From Pseudomonas serbica (GTDB lineage Bacteria; Pseudomonadota; Gammaproteobacteria; Pseudomonadales; Pseudomonadaceae), in assembly GCF_028823535.1 (NCBI RefSeq), contig NZ_JAQIYM010000013.1, positions 1 through 64,000 of the forward strand: a DNA stretch of 64,000 nt, in the 5' to 3' direction. How positions within the stretch are numbered: the stretch's first letter is position 1; the number at the start of each line of letters is the position of its first letter. The notes below the pieces were generated by a model that worked only from the letters and a program-made list of their open reading frames with translations, was not told the origin of the DNA and did not search any database. Shown one piece after another: positions 24,748 to 33,656 of the stretch. Both the position numbers and the translations under genes were made by a program.

Positions 24748-24763
24748 TGGCAGACTTATTGCT
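24748..24763 (+). promoter_or_regulatory. Sigma-54 (-24/-12) promoter of the sulfide oxidation operon
   Basis: TGGCAG-ACTTA-TTGCT: the invariant GG (24749-24750) and GC (24761-24762) are 10 bases apart, matching the sigma-54 consensus TGGCAC-N5-TTGCW except for one base. It lies 53 bases before the persulfide dioxygenase ATG and faces away from the FisR-like gene. Confidence 0.85.
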
Positions 24764-24815
24764 ATGTCAGTCCTTAGTGTGAGCGGCTTGGTGAAAGCCC
24801 CCTAAGGAGACAGTC

Positions 24816-25694
24816 ATGAGCGTAAAACTTCACGTGGAAGGATTCTTCGATTCCGCGACCAATACCGTCAGCTATCTTGTGCTGGATGAGGGCACCCACC
24901 ACTGCGCTTTAATCGACAGCGTACTTGATTACGACCCTAAGTCCGGCCACACCGCCACAACGTCTGCCGACAAGTTGATTGCGAGGGTGAACGAACTCAA
25001 TGCAAGGGTCGACTGGATACTCGAGACCCACGTCCACGCAGACCACCTCACGGCAGCGCCCTACCTGAAGGAAAAGCTTGGTGGAAAAATAGGCATCGGC
25101 AGCCACATTTCGACGGTGCAGGAAGTGTTCGGCAAGCTGTTCAACACCGCTGGCGATATGGCTCGCGACGGAAGTCAGTTCGATCACCTGTTCGTCAATG
25201 ACGAGCCGTTTGCCATTGGCTCGCTGCAATGCCATGCGCTCCATACCCCCGGCCATACACCCGCCTGTATGACTTATGTAATCAGCGATGGCACCGAAAC
25301 GGCGGCATTCGTCGGCGACACCTTGTTTATGCCTGACTACGGTACTGCACGCTGTGACTTTCCCGGTGGCAATGCGCGCACGCTGTTCCAGTCAATCAAC
25401 AAGGTGCTGAGCCTGCCGGCCAATACGTTGCTCTACATGTGCCACGACTATCAGCCGGGTGGCCGCGAGGTGCAATTCGTCAGTACCGTGGCCGACCAGC
25501 GCGCCCACAACGTTCACGTGCGTAACGGCATCAGTGAGGAAGCGTTTGTGGCGATGCGCACAAAGCGCGATGCATCGATGGAAATGCCGACGCTGATCCT
25601 GCCATCCGTTCAGGTCAACATGCGAGCCGGGCATTTGCCTGAGCCTGAAGCGAACGGGACGCGCTACCTGAAAATCCCGCTCAACGTCGCCTGA
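24816..25694 (+). CDS. MBL-fold persulfide dioxygenase (ETHE1/Blh-type)
   Basis: Oxidises glutathione persulfide to sulfite with O2 and a mononuclear iron; cytoplasmic. The 292 aa protein has the metallo-beta-lactamase signature THVHADH with His72, His74, Asp76 and His77, then LHTPGHTPACMTY and GDTLFMPDYGTARCDFPGG. This last segment, with GTARCDFPGG, separates persulfide dioxygenases from glyoxalase II. LGGKIGIGSHISTVQEVFGKLFN is typical of the subgroup next to SQR genes. First gene after the sigma-54 promoter; AAGGAG lies 7 bases before the ATG. It should consume the persulfide made by the SQR encoded next. Confidence 0.9.
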   Translation: MSVKLHVEGFFDSATNTVSYLVLDEGTHHCALIDSVLDYDPKSGHTATTSADKLIARVNELNARVDWILETHVHADHLTAAPYLKEKLGGKIGIGSHISTVQEVFGKLFNTAGDMARDGSQFDHLFVNDEPFAIGSLQCHALHTPGHTPACMTYVISDGTETAAFVGDTLFMPDYGTARCDFPGGNARTLFQSINKVLSLPANTLLYMCHDYQPGGREVQFVSTVADQRAHNVHVRNGISEEAFVAMRTKRDASMEMPTLILPSVQVNMRAGHLPEPEANGTRYLKIPLNVA

Positions 25695-25745
25695 CGTTGC
25701 CTTCCCCAAACTACACATAAGAAAAACCCCATAACGGAGTCACTT

Positions 25746-27416
25746 ATGGACATTCGCCACCTTGCGCCCGGACTGTCGGTATCCGAACAGATTTTCCCCA
25801 ACCAATTGGCTGAACTGAAAAAGGCCGGTTTTCGCGCCATCGTCTGTAACCGTCCCGATGGCGAAGGCAGTGATCAACCCTTGTTTGCCGAAATCGAACG
25901 AGTCGCCCAAGCGCTCGGCATCGAGGCGCACTACCTTCCCGCCGAATCAGGCAAAGTCACCGACGAGCAAGGTATTGCCTTCGGCAAGCTCCTTGAAACA
26001 CTGCCAAAACCGGTGTTGGCCTATTGCCGTTCCGGCATGCGCTCGACAACGATGTGGGCACTTTCACAAGCAGGTAAACAATCCCTGCCACACATCATCG
26101 AGACGGCCAAGAAAGCCGGGGTCGATATGAAAGGTGTCATTCGCCGGATTGCCAATCAGGGCCGCACGCCGGTCGAAGTGGCTGAGGCGCAGCATGCCGT
26201 GGTCATCATCGGGGGCGGTGCGGCAGGTATCGCCACTGCATCCAGTTTATTGGCGCGAGATCCCGGGCTCGACGTTGCCATCATCGACCCGGCCGATGTG
26301 CACTACTACCAGCCTGGCTGGACTCTAGTCGGCTGTGGAGTCTTCGATGCGTCCCAAACTGCCCGCACGATGGGTACGACCATCCCCCGCGGTGTGCATT
26401 GGATCAAGTCGGCGGTCGCCGCTTTCGAACCCGAAAGAAATGCCGTCATTCTTGATGGATGCAGAGTCGTCAAATACGAGCAACTGATCGTGTGCCCTGG
26501 CCTGAAGCTCAATTGGCATGCAATCGAAGGTTTGTCGGACACTCTGGGCCGCAACGGTGTGACGTCAAATTACCTGTATCACCTTGCGCCATATACCTGG
26601 GAACGGGTGCAGCAACTGCGTGAAGGCCGGGCGATTTTCACGCAACCCCCGATGCCGATCAAATGTGCCGGGGCGCCGCAAAAAGCGATGTACCTGTCTG
26701 CCGATCATTGGAAACGTATCGGTGTCCTGGACAACGTCGAAATCGAGTTTTGCAGCGCTGGCGCGGTGCTGTTCGGAGTGCCCGACTATGTGCCAGCTCT
26801 GATGGAATACGTCACCGCCTATGGTATCGACCTGAATTTCAGCAACACACTCACCAGCGTGAACGGACCTGCACGGACTGCAACGTTCAACTGCGTTAAT
26901 CCGGATGGTAGCTCCCGTCTTGTAAAGCGCGACTTTGATCTCCTTCATGTGGTGCCACCGCAGATTGCGCCAGATTTCGTCCGGGTCAGCCCTCTCGCTG
27001 ACGCGGCTGGCTGGATCGATGTCGACCCTGCCACTTTGCGCCATAAAACCTGGGTAAATATTCACGCGCTGGGAGACGCTACCAACACCGGCAATGCCAA
27101 AACTGCGGCAGCAGCACGCAAGCAAGCACCCGTCGTTGCTCATAATGTGTTGGCTGCAATGGGTAAAGCGAAAGGCAGCGCCCATTACGACGGTTACGGC
27201 TCCTGCCCGTTGACGGTTGAACGCGGCAAGATCGTACTGGCTGAATTCACCTATGGCGGCAAAGTCGCCCCCAGCTTTCCATCCTGGCTGATTGACGGTA
27301 CCCGGCCATCGAGGCTGGCATGGCTGCTCAAAGAGCGGATTCTTCCCCCGCTGTATTGGAAGGCAATGCTCAAGGGCCACGAGTGGATGGCGAAACCCGA
27401 GATGGCAGACCTGTGA
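25746..27416 (+). CDS. Rhodanese-like (DUF442) domain fused to type II sulfide:quinone oxidoreductase
   Basis: A 556 aa fusion. Residues 1-140 form a DUF442/phosphatase-like sulfur-handling domain with the Cys loop YCRSGMRST (Cys94). Residues about 150-556 form the FAD-dependent SQR: VVIIGGGAAGIATASSLLA, then Cys307 in KCAGAPQKAMYLS and Cys487 in YGSCPLTV. These two are the equivalents of the redox cysteines of human SQOR (type II SQR). The enzyme oxidises sulfide at the membrane, passing electrons to quinone and sulfane sulfur to an acceptor; the fused domain may take the persulfide sulfur. It lies 51 bases after the dioxygenase in the same operon. Confidence 0.9.
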   Translation: MDIRHLAPGLSVSEQIFPNQLAELKKAGFRAIVCNRPDGEGSDQPLFAEIERVAQALGIEAHYLPAESGKVTDEQGIAFGKLLETLPKPVLAYCRSGMRSTTMWALSQAGKQSLPHIIETAKKAGVDMKGVIRRIANQGRTPVEVAEAQHAVVIIGGGAAGIATASSLLARDPGLDVAIIDPADVHYYQPGWTLVGCGVFDASQTARTMGTTIPRGVHWIKSAVAAFEPERNAVILDGCRVVKYEQLIVCPGLKLNWHAIEGLSDTLGRNGVTSNYLYHLAPYTWERVQQLREGRAIFTQPPMPIKCAGAPQKAMYLSADHWKRIGVLDNVEIEFCSAGAVLFGVPDYVPALMEYVTAYGIDLNFSNTLTSVNGPARTATFNCVNPDGSSRLVKRDFDLLHVVPPQIAPDFVRVSPLADAAGWIDVDPATLRHKTWVNIHALGDATNTGNAKTAAAARKQAPVVAHNVLAAMGKAKGSAHYDGYGSCPLTVERGKIVLAEFTYGGKVAPSFPSWLIDGTRPSRLAWLLKERILPPLYWKAMLKGHEWMAKPEMADL

Positions 27417-27444
27417 AACCAGGCCTCAAAGAAAGGAACCTGAG

Positions 27445-28245
27445 ATGATCGTCGTCTTACTGCTCGGGCTTACTGTCGGGGTTATTCTGGCCCTGACCGG
27501 CGCCGGAGGAGGAATACTGGCTGTTCCATTGCTGGTGTTTGGAGTGGGGTTGAGCATGGCCGAGGCAGGGCCAATTGGTTTATTGGCTGTCGGACTGGCC
27601 GCGACCCTGGGCGCCGTAATGGGACTTAAAAACGGCACCGTCCGCTATAAAGCTGCGCTTCTAATTGCAGGAGCGGGGATCGTGTGTTCTCCACTTGGCC
27701 TTTGGCTGGCGCAGCGCACGCCTAACCGTCCGTTGACGATCATCTTTGCCTTTGTGCTGATGTACGTTGCATTGCGGGTCTATCAACGATCGCTACCTTC
27801 CTCCACGGAGTCGAAGCCCCCCGTCACATCCAAACCGCCGCCTTGCCTATTGGACGTGAACCGAGGAAAGCTTAACTGGACGGGTCCGTGTGCATGGGCA
27901 CTCACCGTCTCTGGCGTTGTCGCGGGCGGGCTTTCCGGCTTGCTCGGCGTGGGCGGTGGCTTTGTGATGGTGCCGGCGCTCCAGCGATACACCAATCTGA
28001 CAGCGCAGTCGGTACTGGCAACGTCTCTTGCCGTCATTGCGCTGGTTTCGATTTCCGGCGTTGCGGCAAGCTCCGCAGCCGGGCACTTGCAGTGGGCAGT
28101 GGCCATTCCGTTTTCCACTGGGGCATTGGTCGGAATGCTCGGCGGGCGTCTCATCGCGGCACGGCTGGCGGGTCCACACTTACAAAGAGGCTTCGCCGCG
28201 GTTTCCATGGTGGTGGCGGTGGCCTTGCTGGTGAAAGCTATTTAG
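27445..28245 (+). CDS. TauE/SafE family sulfur-anion exporter
   Basis: Inner-membrane protein of 266 aa with about eight hydrophobic segments in two similar halves. Each half starts with the family motif: LTGAGGGILAVPLLVFG (residues about 15-31) and LLGVGGGFVMVPALQRY in the second half. TauE/SafE proteins export sulfite or organosulfur anions, so here it would remove sulfite made by the persulfide dioxygenase. ATG 27445 has GAAAGGAAC 6 bases upstream and is preferred over an in-frame start inside the SQR gene. Spacing to the SQR stop is 28 bases. Confidence 0.9.
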   Translation: MIVVLLLGLTVGVILALTGAGGGILAVPLLVFGVGLSMAEAGPIGLLAVGLAATLGAVMGLKNGTVRYKAALLIAGAGIVCSPLGLWLAQRTPNRPLTIIFAFVLMYVALRVYQRSLPSSTESKPPVTSKPPPCLLDVNRGKLNWTGPCAWALTVSGVVAGGLSGLLGVGGGFVMVPALQRYTNLTAQSVLATSLAVIALVSISGVAASSAAGHLQWAVAIPFSTGALVGMLGGRLIAARLAGPHLQRGFAAVSMVVAVALLVKAI

Positions 28246-28271
28246 TTACATTTTTGCTACGGAGAAGCTTC

Positions 28272-28706
28272 ATGAATGTCGACTGGCTCAACTTCACGCC
28301 CTGGTCATCCCTTGCCGGAGGCGCATTGATTGGCCTGGCGGCCAGCCTATTCGTCATCGCCAATGGGCGTATCGCAGGTATCAGCGGCCTGATCGGCAGT
28401 CTTCTACAGCGAGGGAGTGAGGGGGTGAGTGAGAAAGCACTTTTTCTCTTGGGCCTGCTTATCGCGCCACTTATATGGGCCTTGTTTGCCACGCTGCCAC
28501 AGATTGAGTTCAAAAGTGGCTGGGTCGGACTGATCGCCGCCGGTGTACTGGTGGGCATCGGTACACGATACGGATCAGGCTGCACCAGTGGTCATGGGGT
28601 ATGCGGCATATCGCGCCTTTCGCCGCGATCGATGGTTGCCACTGCGTGTTTCATGTTCAGTGGTTTCGTCACGGTGTTTATCTTGCGTCATCTGCTGGGG
28701 GGTTGA
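28272..28706 (+). CDS. YeeE/YedE family membrane protein (first of a pair)
   Basis: A 144 aa protein with four hydrophobic segments. The motif RYGSGCTSGHGVCGISRLS (residues about 103-121) contains the two conserved cysteines of the YeeE/YedE (DUF395) family, which moves thiosulfate or sulfur-containing ions. ATG 28272 follows GGAGAAG. It is paired with a second half-size protein starting 2 bases after its stop; together they would equal a full-length YeeE/YedE. In the sulfide operon they probably take up or release reduced sulfur such as thiosulfate. Confidence 0.87.
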   Translation: MNVDWLNFTPWSSLAGGALIGLAASLFVIANGRIAGISGLIGSLLQRGSEGVSEKALFLLGLLIAPLIWALFATLPQIEFKSGWVGLIAAGVLVGIGTRYGSGCTSGHGVCGISRLSPRSMVATACFMFSGFVTVFILRHLLGG

Positions 28707-28708
28707 AC

Positions 28709-29128
28709 ATGACCAAACTGACTGCGTTCATTGCTGGCCTGCTGTTCGGCTTGGGCCTGCTTCTGGCAGGCATGGCCAACCCCGGCAAAGTACTCGCTTT
28801 CCTGGATCTAGCCGGTGCCTGGGACCCTTCCCTGGCGTTGGTCATGGTCGGGGCAATTGCTGTGGCCATTGGCCCGTTAACCTGGGCGCGACGCCAATCC
28901 AGTTCGCTGCTGGGAAGGCCGATGCAGCTACCGATCAAACGTGAGCTGGACCCGCGCCTGATTGGCGGGAGTCTGTTGTTCGGTGTCGGCTGGGGAATAG
29001 CGGGCATCTGTCCGGGCCCCGCAGTGGCAATTCTGCTGACAGGACGCTGGCAAGCGATCGTATTCATGTTGTCCATGCTGGCCGGCATGGTGTTGTTTAC
29101 TGCGCTGGAGAGCCGGCGCAGCCATTGA
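28709..29128 (+). CDS. YeeE/YedE family membrane protein (second of a pair)
   Basis: A 139 aa protein with four hydrophobic segments, starting KLTAFIAGLLFGLGLLLAGM. The family motif near its C-terminal part reads GWGIAGICPGPA, with one conserved Cys. It starts 2 bases after the first YeeE/YedE stop (GGGGGTTGAACATG serves as ribosome site and stop/start). The two-protein arrangement is the same as the widespread DUF6691/YeeE split form. It ends the sulfide operon and converges with the ArsA gene. Confidence 0.86.
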   Translation: MTKLTAFIAGLLFGLGLLLAGMANPGKVLAFLDLAGAWDPSLALVMVGAIAVAIGPLTWARRQSSSLLGRPMQLPIKRELDPRLIGGSLLFGVGWGIAGICPGPAVAILLTGRWQAIVFMLSMLAGMVLFTALESRRSH

Positions 29129-29225
29129 TCGGGCGATCGCCATGAACGCGAACGTTGCTGGCATGCAACCGAACCAGCCTTTCGCTGATGACATTTGACT
29201 TAGTGATTGGGTCGTCGCTGGCGCT

Positions 29226-30986
29226 TCAATCCAGCAGGCGCTTTAGCGCAGCGACGCCAACAGGCGGCTCCGCGGTCCAGGGCACCACGATGACAGCATG
29301 GTTGGTTTGTTCGGCTACCCGCATCATCTGCTTGCGCTCGCTATCCAGGCGCGCTCGCAGCAGCGGATCATTTGTGTTTGTGGCGAGCAGAGACTTATTG
29401 ACCACCCAGGCAAACGGTTCGATGTTGGCCCTGCGCAAGTCATCCTGCAGCCCTGCCGCCTGAGACACCGGCGTGGCTTCGGGCAGGGTTACCAAGATGA
29501 TTTTGGTGTAGACCGCATCTTGCAGTCGCATCAATGGCGTGACGATGTGGTCCGAGGCCTTGCCTTTGAATTCCCGAACCATCTGGCGGTGATAGGCGCC
29601 TGTGGCATCCATCAGTAGCAGCGAGTGACCCGTGGGGGCGGTGTCCAGCACCACGAACGAGGTTCTGGCTTGAGAAACCACGCGGGAGAAAGCATGGAAG
29701 ACCGCCACCTCTTCGGTGCAGGGCGAACGCAGATCCTCAATGAGCAAGGCTATTTCATCTTCCGTCAGGGTCGAAGAGCGGGAAGCTACGATCTTGTCCA
29801 CGTATTTTTGGGTCTCGACCTTAGGGTCGATGCGGCCGACGCTGAGCCCTTGCACATCGGCATTAAGGGTCACAGCCAGATGCGCCGCAGGATCCGTCGT
29901 GCTCAGATGCACGGATTTGCCGTGCTGGACCAGACCCAGCGCGATGGCTGCAGCAATGGTGGTTTTGCCAACACCACCTTTGCCCATGACCATGATCAAC
30001 CCGCGCTCATCATTCGCAAGCTCGGCAACCAATTCCGAGAGCTTGGGATGTTCGAGGCGTGAGGGCTCGTGGGGTGCAGTGCTTGCTGGCCGAACAAGAT
30101 CCGGGGCAAGCAGCCCGCGTAGCGCGGGCAAGCCAACGCAATCCACGGCTTTGAGCGGGATGTAGTCGGCTGCAAGCTGGCGCAGCGAAGCTGGCATCTC
30201 GTCGAGTGCCTGCTGGCCAACCGCTTCGATGGCCGCGGCGATCGGATCATTCAAGTCGCTGCGCTTGAACACAGCGTTCACGACCAGACGTTGGTTTTCC
30301 AGACCCAACTCACGAAGCTCGTCGGAGGATCGCGCAGCCTCGCCGAGCGCGCCTCTTTCAGGGCGAGCCACTAGCACGATAGTGGTCAGGGATGGATTAT
30401 TGAGCGCAGCCAAAGCCTGATTGAAAAGCTGCTCCTGCATTTTCAAGCCCGAGTGGGGCCCCAGGCATGAAGCACCACGATCATTGCCTTTCAGAAATCC
30501 GCTCCAGGCTTTGGGCAGGCTCAACAGCCTGAGCGTGTGTCCCGTGGGAGCGGTATCGAACACGACGTGGTCATAGGCCGCGCCGCCTTGCGACAAGAGG
30601 TAAGAGAATTCATCGAAGGTTGCGATTTCGGTCGTGCATGCCCCCGAGAGTTGCTCGCGCACCAGAGCAATGTCTTGATCGCTTGCCTCAGAGCCCATTT
30701 GTTCGACCACTCTGGCTCGGTAATCGATGGCGGCGGTCGCAGGGTCGATGTTGAGTATGAACATGCCAGGAACGTCCGGCACTGCTACAGGCTGATTGCT
30801 CAGTCTTACGCCGAGCATCTCATCAAGATTCGAAGCCGCGTCTGTGCTAACGAGAAGCACCTTCTTGCCTGCATCAGCCAATGCGATTGACACCGCTGTG
30901 GAGACCGACGTTTTGCCAACTCCGCCCTTGCCAGTGAAAAACATGTATTGGGTGGGTTGATCGAGCAGTTTGATGGTGGACTGCAT
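29226..30986 (-). CDS. arsA: ArsA-like anion-activated double ATPase
   Basis: Cytoplasmic ATPase of 586 aa made of two homologous halves. Walker A motifs GKGGVGKTS (residues 19-27) and GKGGVGKTT (335-343) are both intact, as are the two DTAPTGH signal sequences. Cys117, Cys174 and Cys423 stand where E. coli ArsA has its As(III)-binding Cys113, Cys172 and Cys422. So metalloid activation looks preserved. Yet no arsB, arsD or arsR gene is nearby; the gene converges with the sulfide operon instead. It could energise a distant ArsB, or serve another thiophilic anion in the sulfur island. Starts with GAGG 10 bases upstream. Confidence 0.9.
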   Translation of the reverse strand: MQSTIKLLDQPTQYMFFTGKGGVGKTSVSTAVSIALADAGKKVLLVSTDAASNLDEMLGVRLSNQPVAVPDVPGMFILNIDPATAAIDYRARVVEQMGSEASDQDIALVREQLSGACTTEIATFDEFSYLLSQGGAAYDHVVFDTAPTGHTLRLLSLPKAWSGFLKGNDRGASCLGPHSGLKMQEQLFNQALAALNNPSLTTIVLVARPERGALGEAARSSDELRELGLENQRLVVNAVFKRSDLNDPIAAAIEAVGQQALDEMPASLRQLAADYIPLKAVDCVGLPALRGLLAPDLVRPASTAPHEPSRLEHPKLSELVAELANDERGLIMVMGKGGVGKTTIAAAIALGLVQHGKSVHLSTTDPAAHLAVTLNADVQGLSVGRIDPKVETQKYVDKIVASRSSTLTEDEIALLIEDLRSPCTEEVAVFHAFSRVVSQARTSFVVLDTAPTGHSLLLMDATGAYHRQMVREFKGKASDHIVTPLMRLQDAVYTKIILVTLPEATPVSQAAGLQDDLRRANIEPFAWVVNKSLLATNTNDPLLRARLDSERKQMMRVAEQTNHAVIVVPWTAEPPVGVAALKRLLD

Positions 30987-31333
30987 GGCACGCTAGCCTC
31001 GCGAGGAGCACAACTGAGGCTCAGAGTTTAGACCGATGTTCGGCACCTCCCCCTTTATCTTATGAATCAAGCTGAAAATTTTAGCCATCGATTGGCCGCG
31101 CACCGCTTTGATCAAACAGGCGACTGACTGATGGCCCTGATCCCGGATCAAAGGTCATGGGTTGTCACGAAGTGAAAAGGCGTTGTCGTCAAATGAAATG
31201 TTTGCCGCTTCCCCGTCTATAAGCTGCTCCACAGATCTGCGCGGTCAGCCCTGCCTTTGAGCGGTACACCCGGCTGGCCCGCAGCCCTATAACTGTCGGG
31301 TGCCCGTCTTGGGTGCCTTGCCGGAGTGGCACA
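30987..31333. other. Intergenic stretch between ArsA and PHA synthase genes
   Basis: 347 bases hold the divergent promoters of the two genes. I see a 10-bp palindrome CCTCGCGAGG (30997-31006) at the ArsA ribosome site, and nothing else that I can name. Confidence 0.5.
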
Positions 31334-33010
31334 ATGAACAAGAAGAATAAAGATCTCTCCCAGCAAGCCGCGATGCATACGTTGAGCTTGAACCCGGTGG
31401 TCGGTCCTCGCGGGCGCGACCTGCTCGGCACTGCCCGCATGGTCCTGCGACAAGTGTTGAAGCAGCCCGTGCATAGCGCTCGGCATATGGCTGCATTCGG
31501 CCTTGAGTTGAAAAAAATCCTGCTCGACCGCTCGCCGCTCAAGCCCGCGGCGGGAGACAAGCGTTTCGACGAGCAGACCTGGCAGCGCAACCCGCTCTAC
31601 CGTCGCTACATGAAGACGTATCTGGCCTGGTGCCAGGAGATGAACGACTGGATCAGTACCAGCAGCCTCAGCGAACAGGACGCTCATCGTGGTCAGTTCG
31701 TCATCGGCCTGCTGACCGATGCGATGGCGCCGACCAACACCCTCGCCAACCCGGTAGCGCTCAAGCGTTTCTTTGAAACCGGCGGCAAGAGCATCCTCGA
31801 TGGCTTCTCACAGCTGACCCGGGACCTGATCGAAAACGGCGGCATGCCCAGCCAGGTGGACAAGACGGCGTTCGAGGTGGGCCACAATCTGGGCATCACC
31901 GAAGGTGCGGTGGTGTTTCGCAATGAAGTGCTGGAGTTGATCCAGTACAAGCCCCGTACCGAGCAGGTGCAAGCGCGTCCGTTGCTGGTGGTGCCGCCAC
32001 AGATCAACAAGTTCTACCTGTTTGACCTGACGCCGGAGAAGAGCCTGATCCGTTTTCTCCTCGACAGCGGTATCCAGACCTTTGCCATCAGTTGGCGCAA
32101 TCCCGGCAAGGCCCAGCGTGAATGGGGATTGTCCACTTACGTAGATGCCCTGAAGGAGGCGGTCGACGCGATTGTGTCGATAACCGGCAGTACCGACCTG
32201 AATACCTTCGGAGCCTGTTCCGGAGGCTGTACCCTGTCCTCGCTGTTGGGACACTACGCCGCCCTGGACGAGAACAAGGTCAATGCCTTTACCCTGGCGG
32301 TCAGCATGCTGGACATACGCCCCGACACCCAGGTCGGGATGTTCGCCGACGAGAAGACCCTGACGGCGGCCAAGCGCCGTTCGTATCAGGCGGGCGTGCT
32401 GGAGGGCCGCGAGCTGGCGAAGGTCTTCGCCTGGATGCGTCCCAATGACTTGATCTGGAGTTACTGGATCAACAACTACCTGCTGGGCAACGAGCCGCCA
32501 GCATTCGATGTCCTCTACTGGAACAACGACACCACCAACCTGCCCGCCGCGCTGCACGGCGAATTCATCGACATGTACCAGACCAATCCGTTCGCCCGCG
32601 CCGGCGCCATGGAAGTTGGCGGCACACCGATAGACCTTGGTCAGGTCACCAGTGACTTCTACTGCATCGCAGGCCTGACCGACCACATCACTCCGTGGGA
32701 GGCCTGCTACCGCTCCATGCATCTGTTTGGCGGCCAGGGCGAGTTCGTGGTGTCCAGCAGCGGGCATATCCAGAGCATCCTCAACCCGCCAGGCAACCCC
32801 AAGGCGCGCTTCATGACCGGCAGCAACCTGCCAGTCGAGGCTCAGGCGTGGATGGACGCTGCCAGCCAACACTCAGGCTCCTGGTGGCCACACTGGCTGG
32901 CCTGGCTGCAGGCACGCTCCGGCGATAGTAAAAAGCCCCCCCGGAAACTGGGCAACAGGGCATATCCCGCGGCTGAAGCTGCGCCGGGTACCTACGTGCA
33001 CATGCGCTGA
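31334..33010 (+). CDS. phaC: Class II poly(3-hydroxyalkanoate) synthase, stand-alone
   Basis: Polymerises medium-chain (R)-3-hydroxyacyl-CoA into PHA on granule surfaces. The 558 aa length and the opening SLNPVVGPRGRDLLGTARMV are those of Pseudomonas class II synthases. The lipase-like box GACSGG has the nucleophile Cys295, with Asp in LTDHITPW and His in SSSGHIQSI completing the triad. The standard phaC1-phaZ-phaC2-phaD-phaF-phaI neighbours are absent. The next gene is a broken LysR, so this is an extra synthase outside the main locus. ATG 31334 is chosen because class II enzymes begin M-x-(D/N)K near this point. Confidence 0.9.
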   Translation: MNKKNKDLSQQAAMHTLSLNPVVGPRGRDLLGTARMVLRQVLKQPVHSARHMAAFGLELKKILLDRSPLKPAAGDKRFDEQTWQRNPLYRRYMKTYLAWCQEMNDWISTSSLSEQDAHRGQFVIGLLTDAMAPTNTLANPVALKRFFETGGKSILDGFSQLTRDLIENGGMPSQVDKTAFEVGHNLGITEGAVVFRNEVLELIQYKPRTEQVQARPLLVVPPQINKFYLFDLTPEKSLIRFLLDSGIQTFAISWRNPGKAQREWGLSTYVDALKEAVDAIVSITGSTDLNTFGACSGGCTLSSLLGHYAALDENKVNAFTLAVSMLDIRPDTQVGMFADEKTLTAAKRRSYQAGVLEGRELAKVFAWMRPNDLIWSYWINNYLLGNEPPAFDVLYWNNDTTNLPAALHGEFIDMYQTNPFARAGAMEVGGTPIDLGQVTSDFYCIAGLTDHITPWEACYRSMHLFGGQGEFVVSSSGHIQSILNPPGNPKARFMTGSNLPVEAQAWMDAASQHSGSWWPHWLAWLQARSGDSKKPPRKLGNRAYPAAEAAPGTYVHMR

Positions 33011-33018
33011 GTCGTTTG

Positions 33019-33043
33019 GGCCGGCCATGGAAGATGGCCGGTC
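33019..33043 (+). terminator. Hairpin after the PHA synthase gene
   Basis: CCGGCCAT (33021-33028) and ATGGCCGG (33034-33041) pair perfectly over a 5-base loop, 10 bases after the stop codon. No T-run follows; a weak or Rho-assisted terminator. Confidence 0.4.
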
Positions 33044-33052
33044 CAGGCTTGC

Positions 33053-33656
33053 TCAGGCGTTTTTGTAACGCAACGCATCCACCAACAACGCAAACGCAGG
33101 GGACGCCTGACGCCGACTCGGGTAGTAGAGGTGAAAACCGGAAAACCATGGCGACCAGTCTTCCAGCACTTGAATCAGGCGCCCGGCTTGCAGGTGTGGC
33201 GCGACTACGTCATGGGGAATGTAGCTCAAGCCGAAACCATCCAGTGCCGCTTCCAACAGCTGATAGACGCCGTTGTAGGTCACCTGGCCTGTCACTCGGA
33301 CCCTGAGACGTTCGTCATCCTTGGCGAACTCCCAGGCATACAGCCCGCCGTTCGTGGGCAACCGCAGGTTATTGCACAGGTGATCGGTGAGTGCCCGAGG
33401 CGTCATGGGTAATTCACGGTTGGCAAAGTCCGAAGTGGGGCCCTACCCGTCTGATCAGGCGATCACCGGCCTCGGTAGGCGAAACGCTGCGCGTTGTTCG
33501 CGTCAACAAACGCAAGCCAAGCCGCGCTTCCAGGCCCCGAATCGTGTGGCTCAGCGCTGATTGAGAGACCCCGAGCCTGGCAGCGGCCTTGGTGAAGCTC
33601 CGGTCCTTGGCGACGGCGAGGAAGGCAAGCAGATCACTGGCGTTTTCCCTGAGCAT
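33053..33656 (-). pseudogene. LysR-family regulator with internal deletion and frameshift
   Basis: The 5' part (from ATG 33656) encodes an intact LysR helix-turn-helix: LLAFLAVAKDRSFTKAAARL, then VSQSALSHTIRGLEARLGLR. After GDRLIRRVGPHF the frame runs to a stop at 33414. The C-terminal part of the effector domain continues in another frame from about 33440 (LTDHLCNNLRLPTNGGLYAW ... GYIPHDVV-like ... RLIQVLEDWSPWFSGFHLYY). About 100 residues expected in between are missing. So the gene has a deletion of roughly 300 bases that also shifted the frame, leaving only a DNA-binding stub. Confidence 0.85.
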
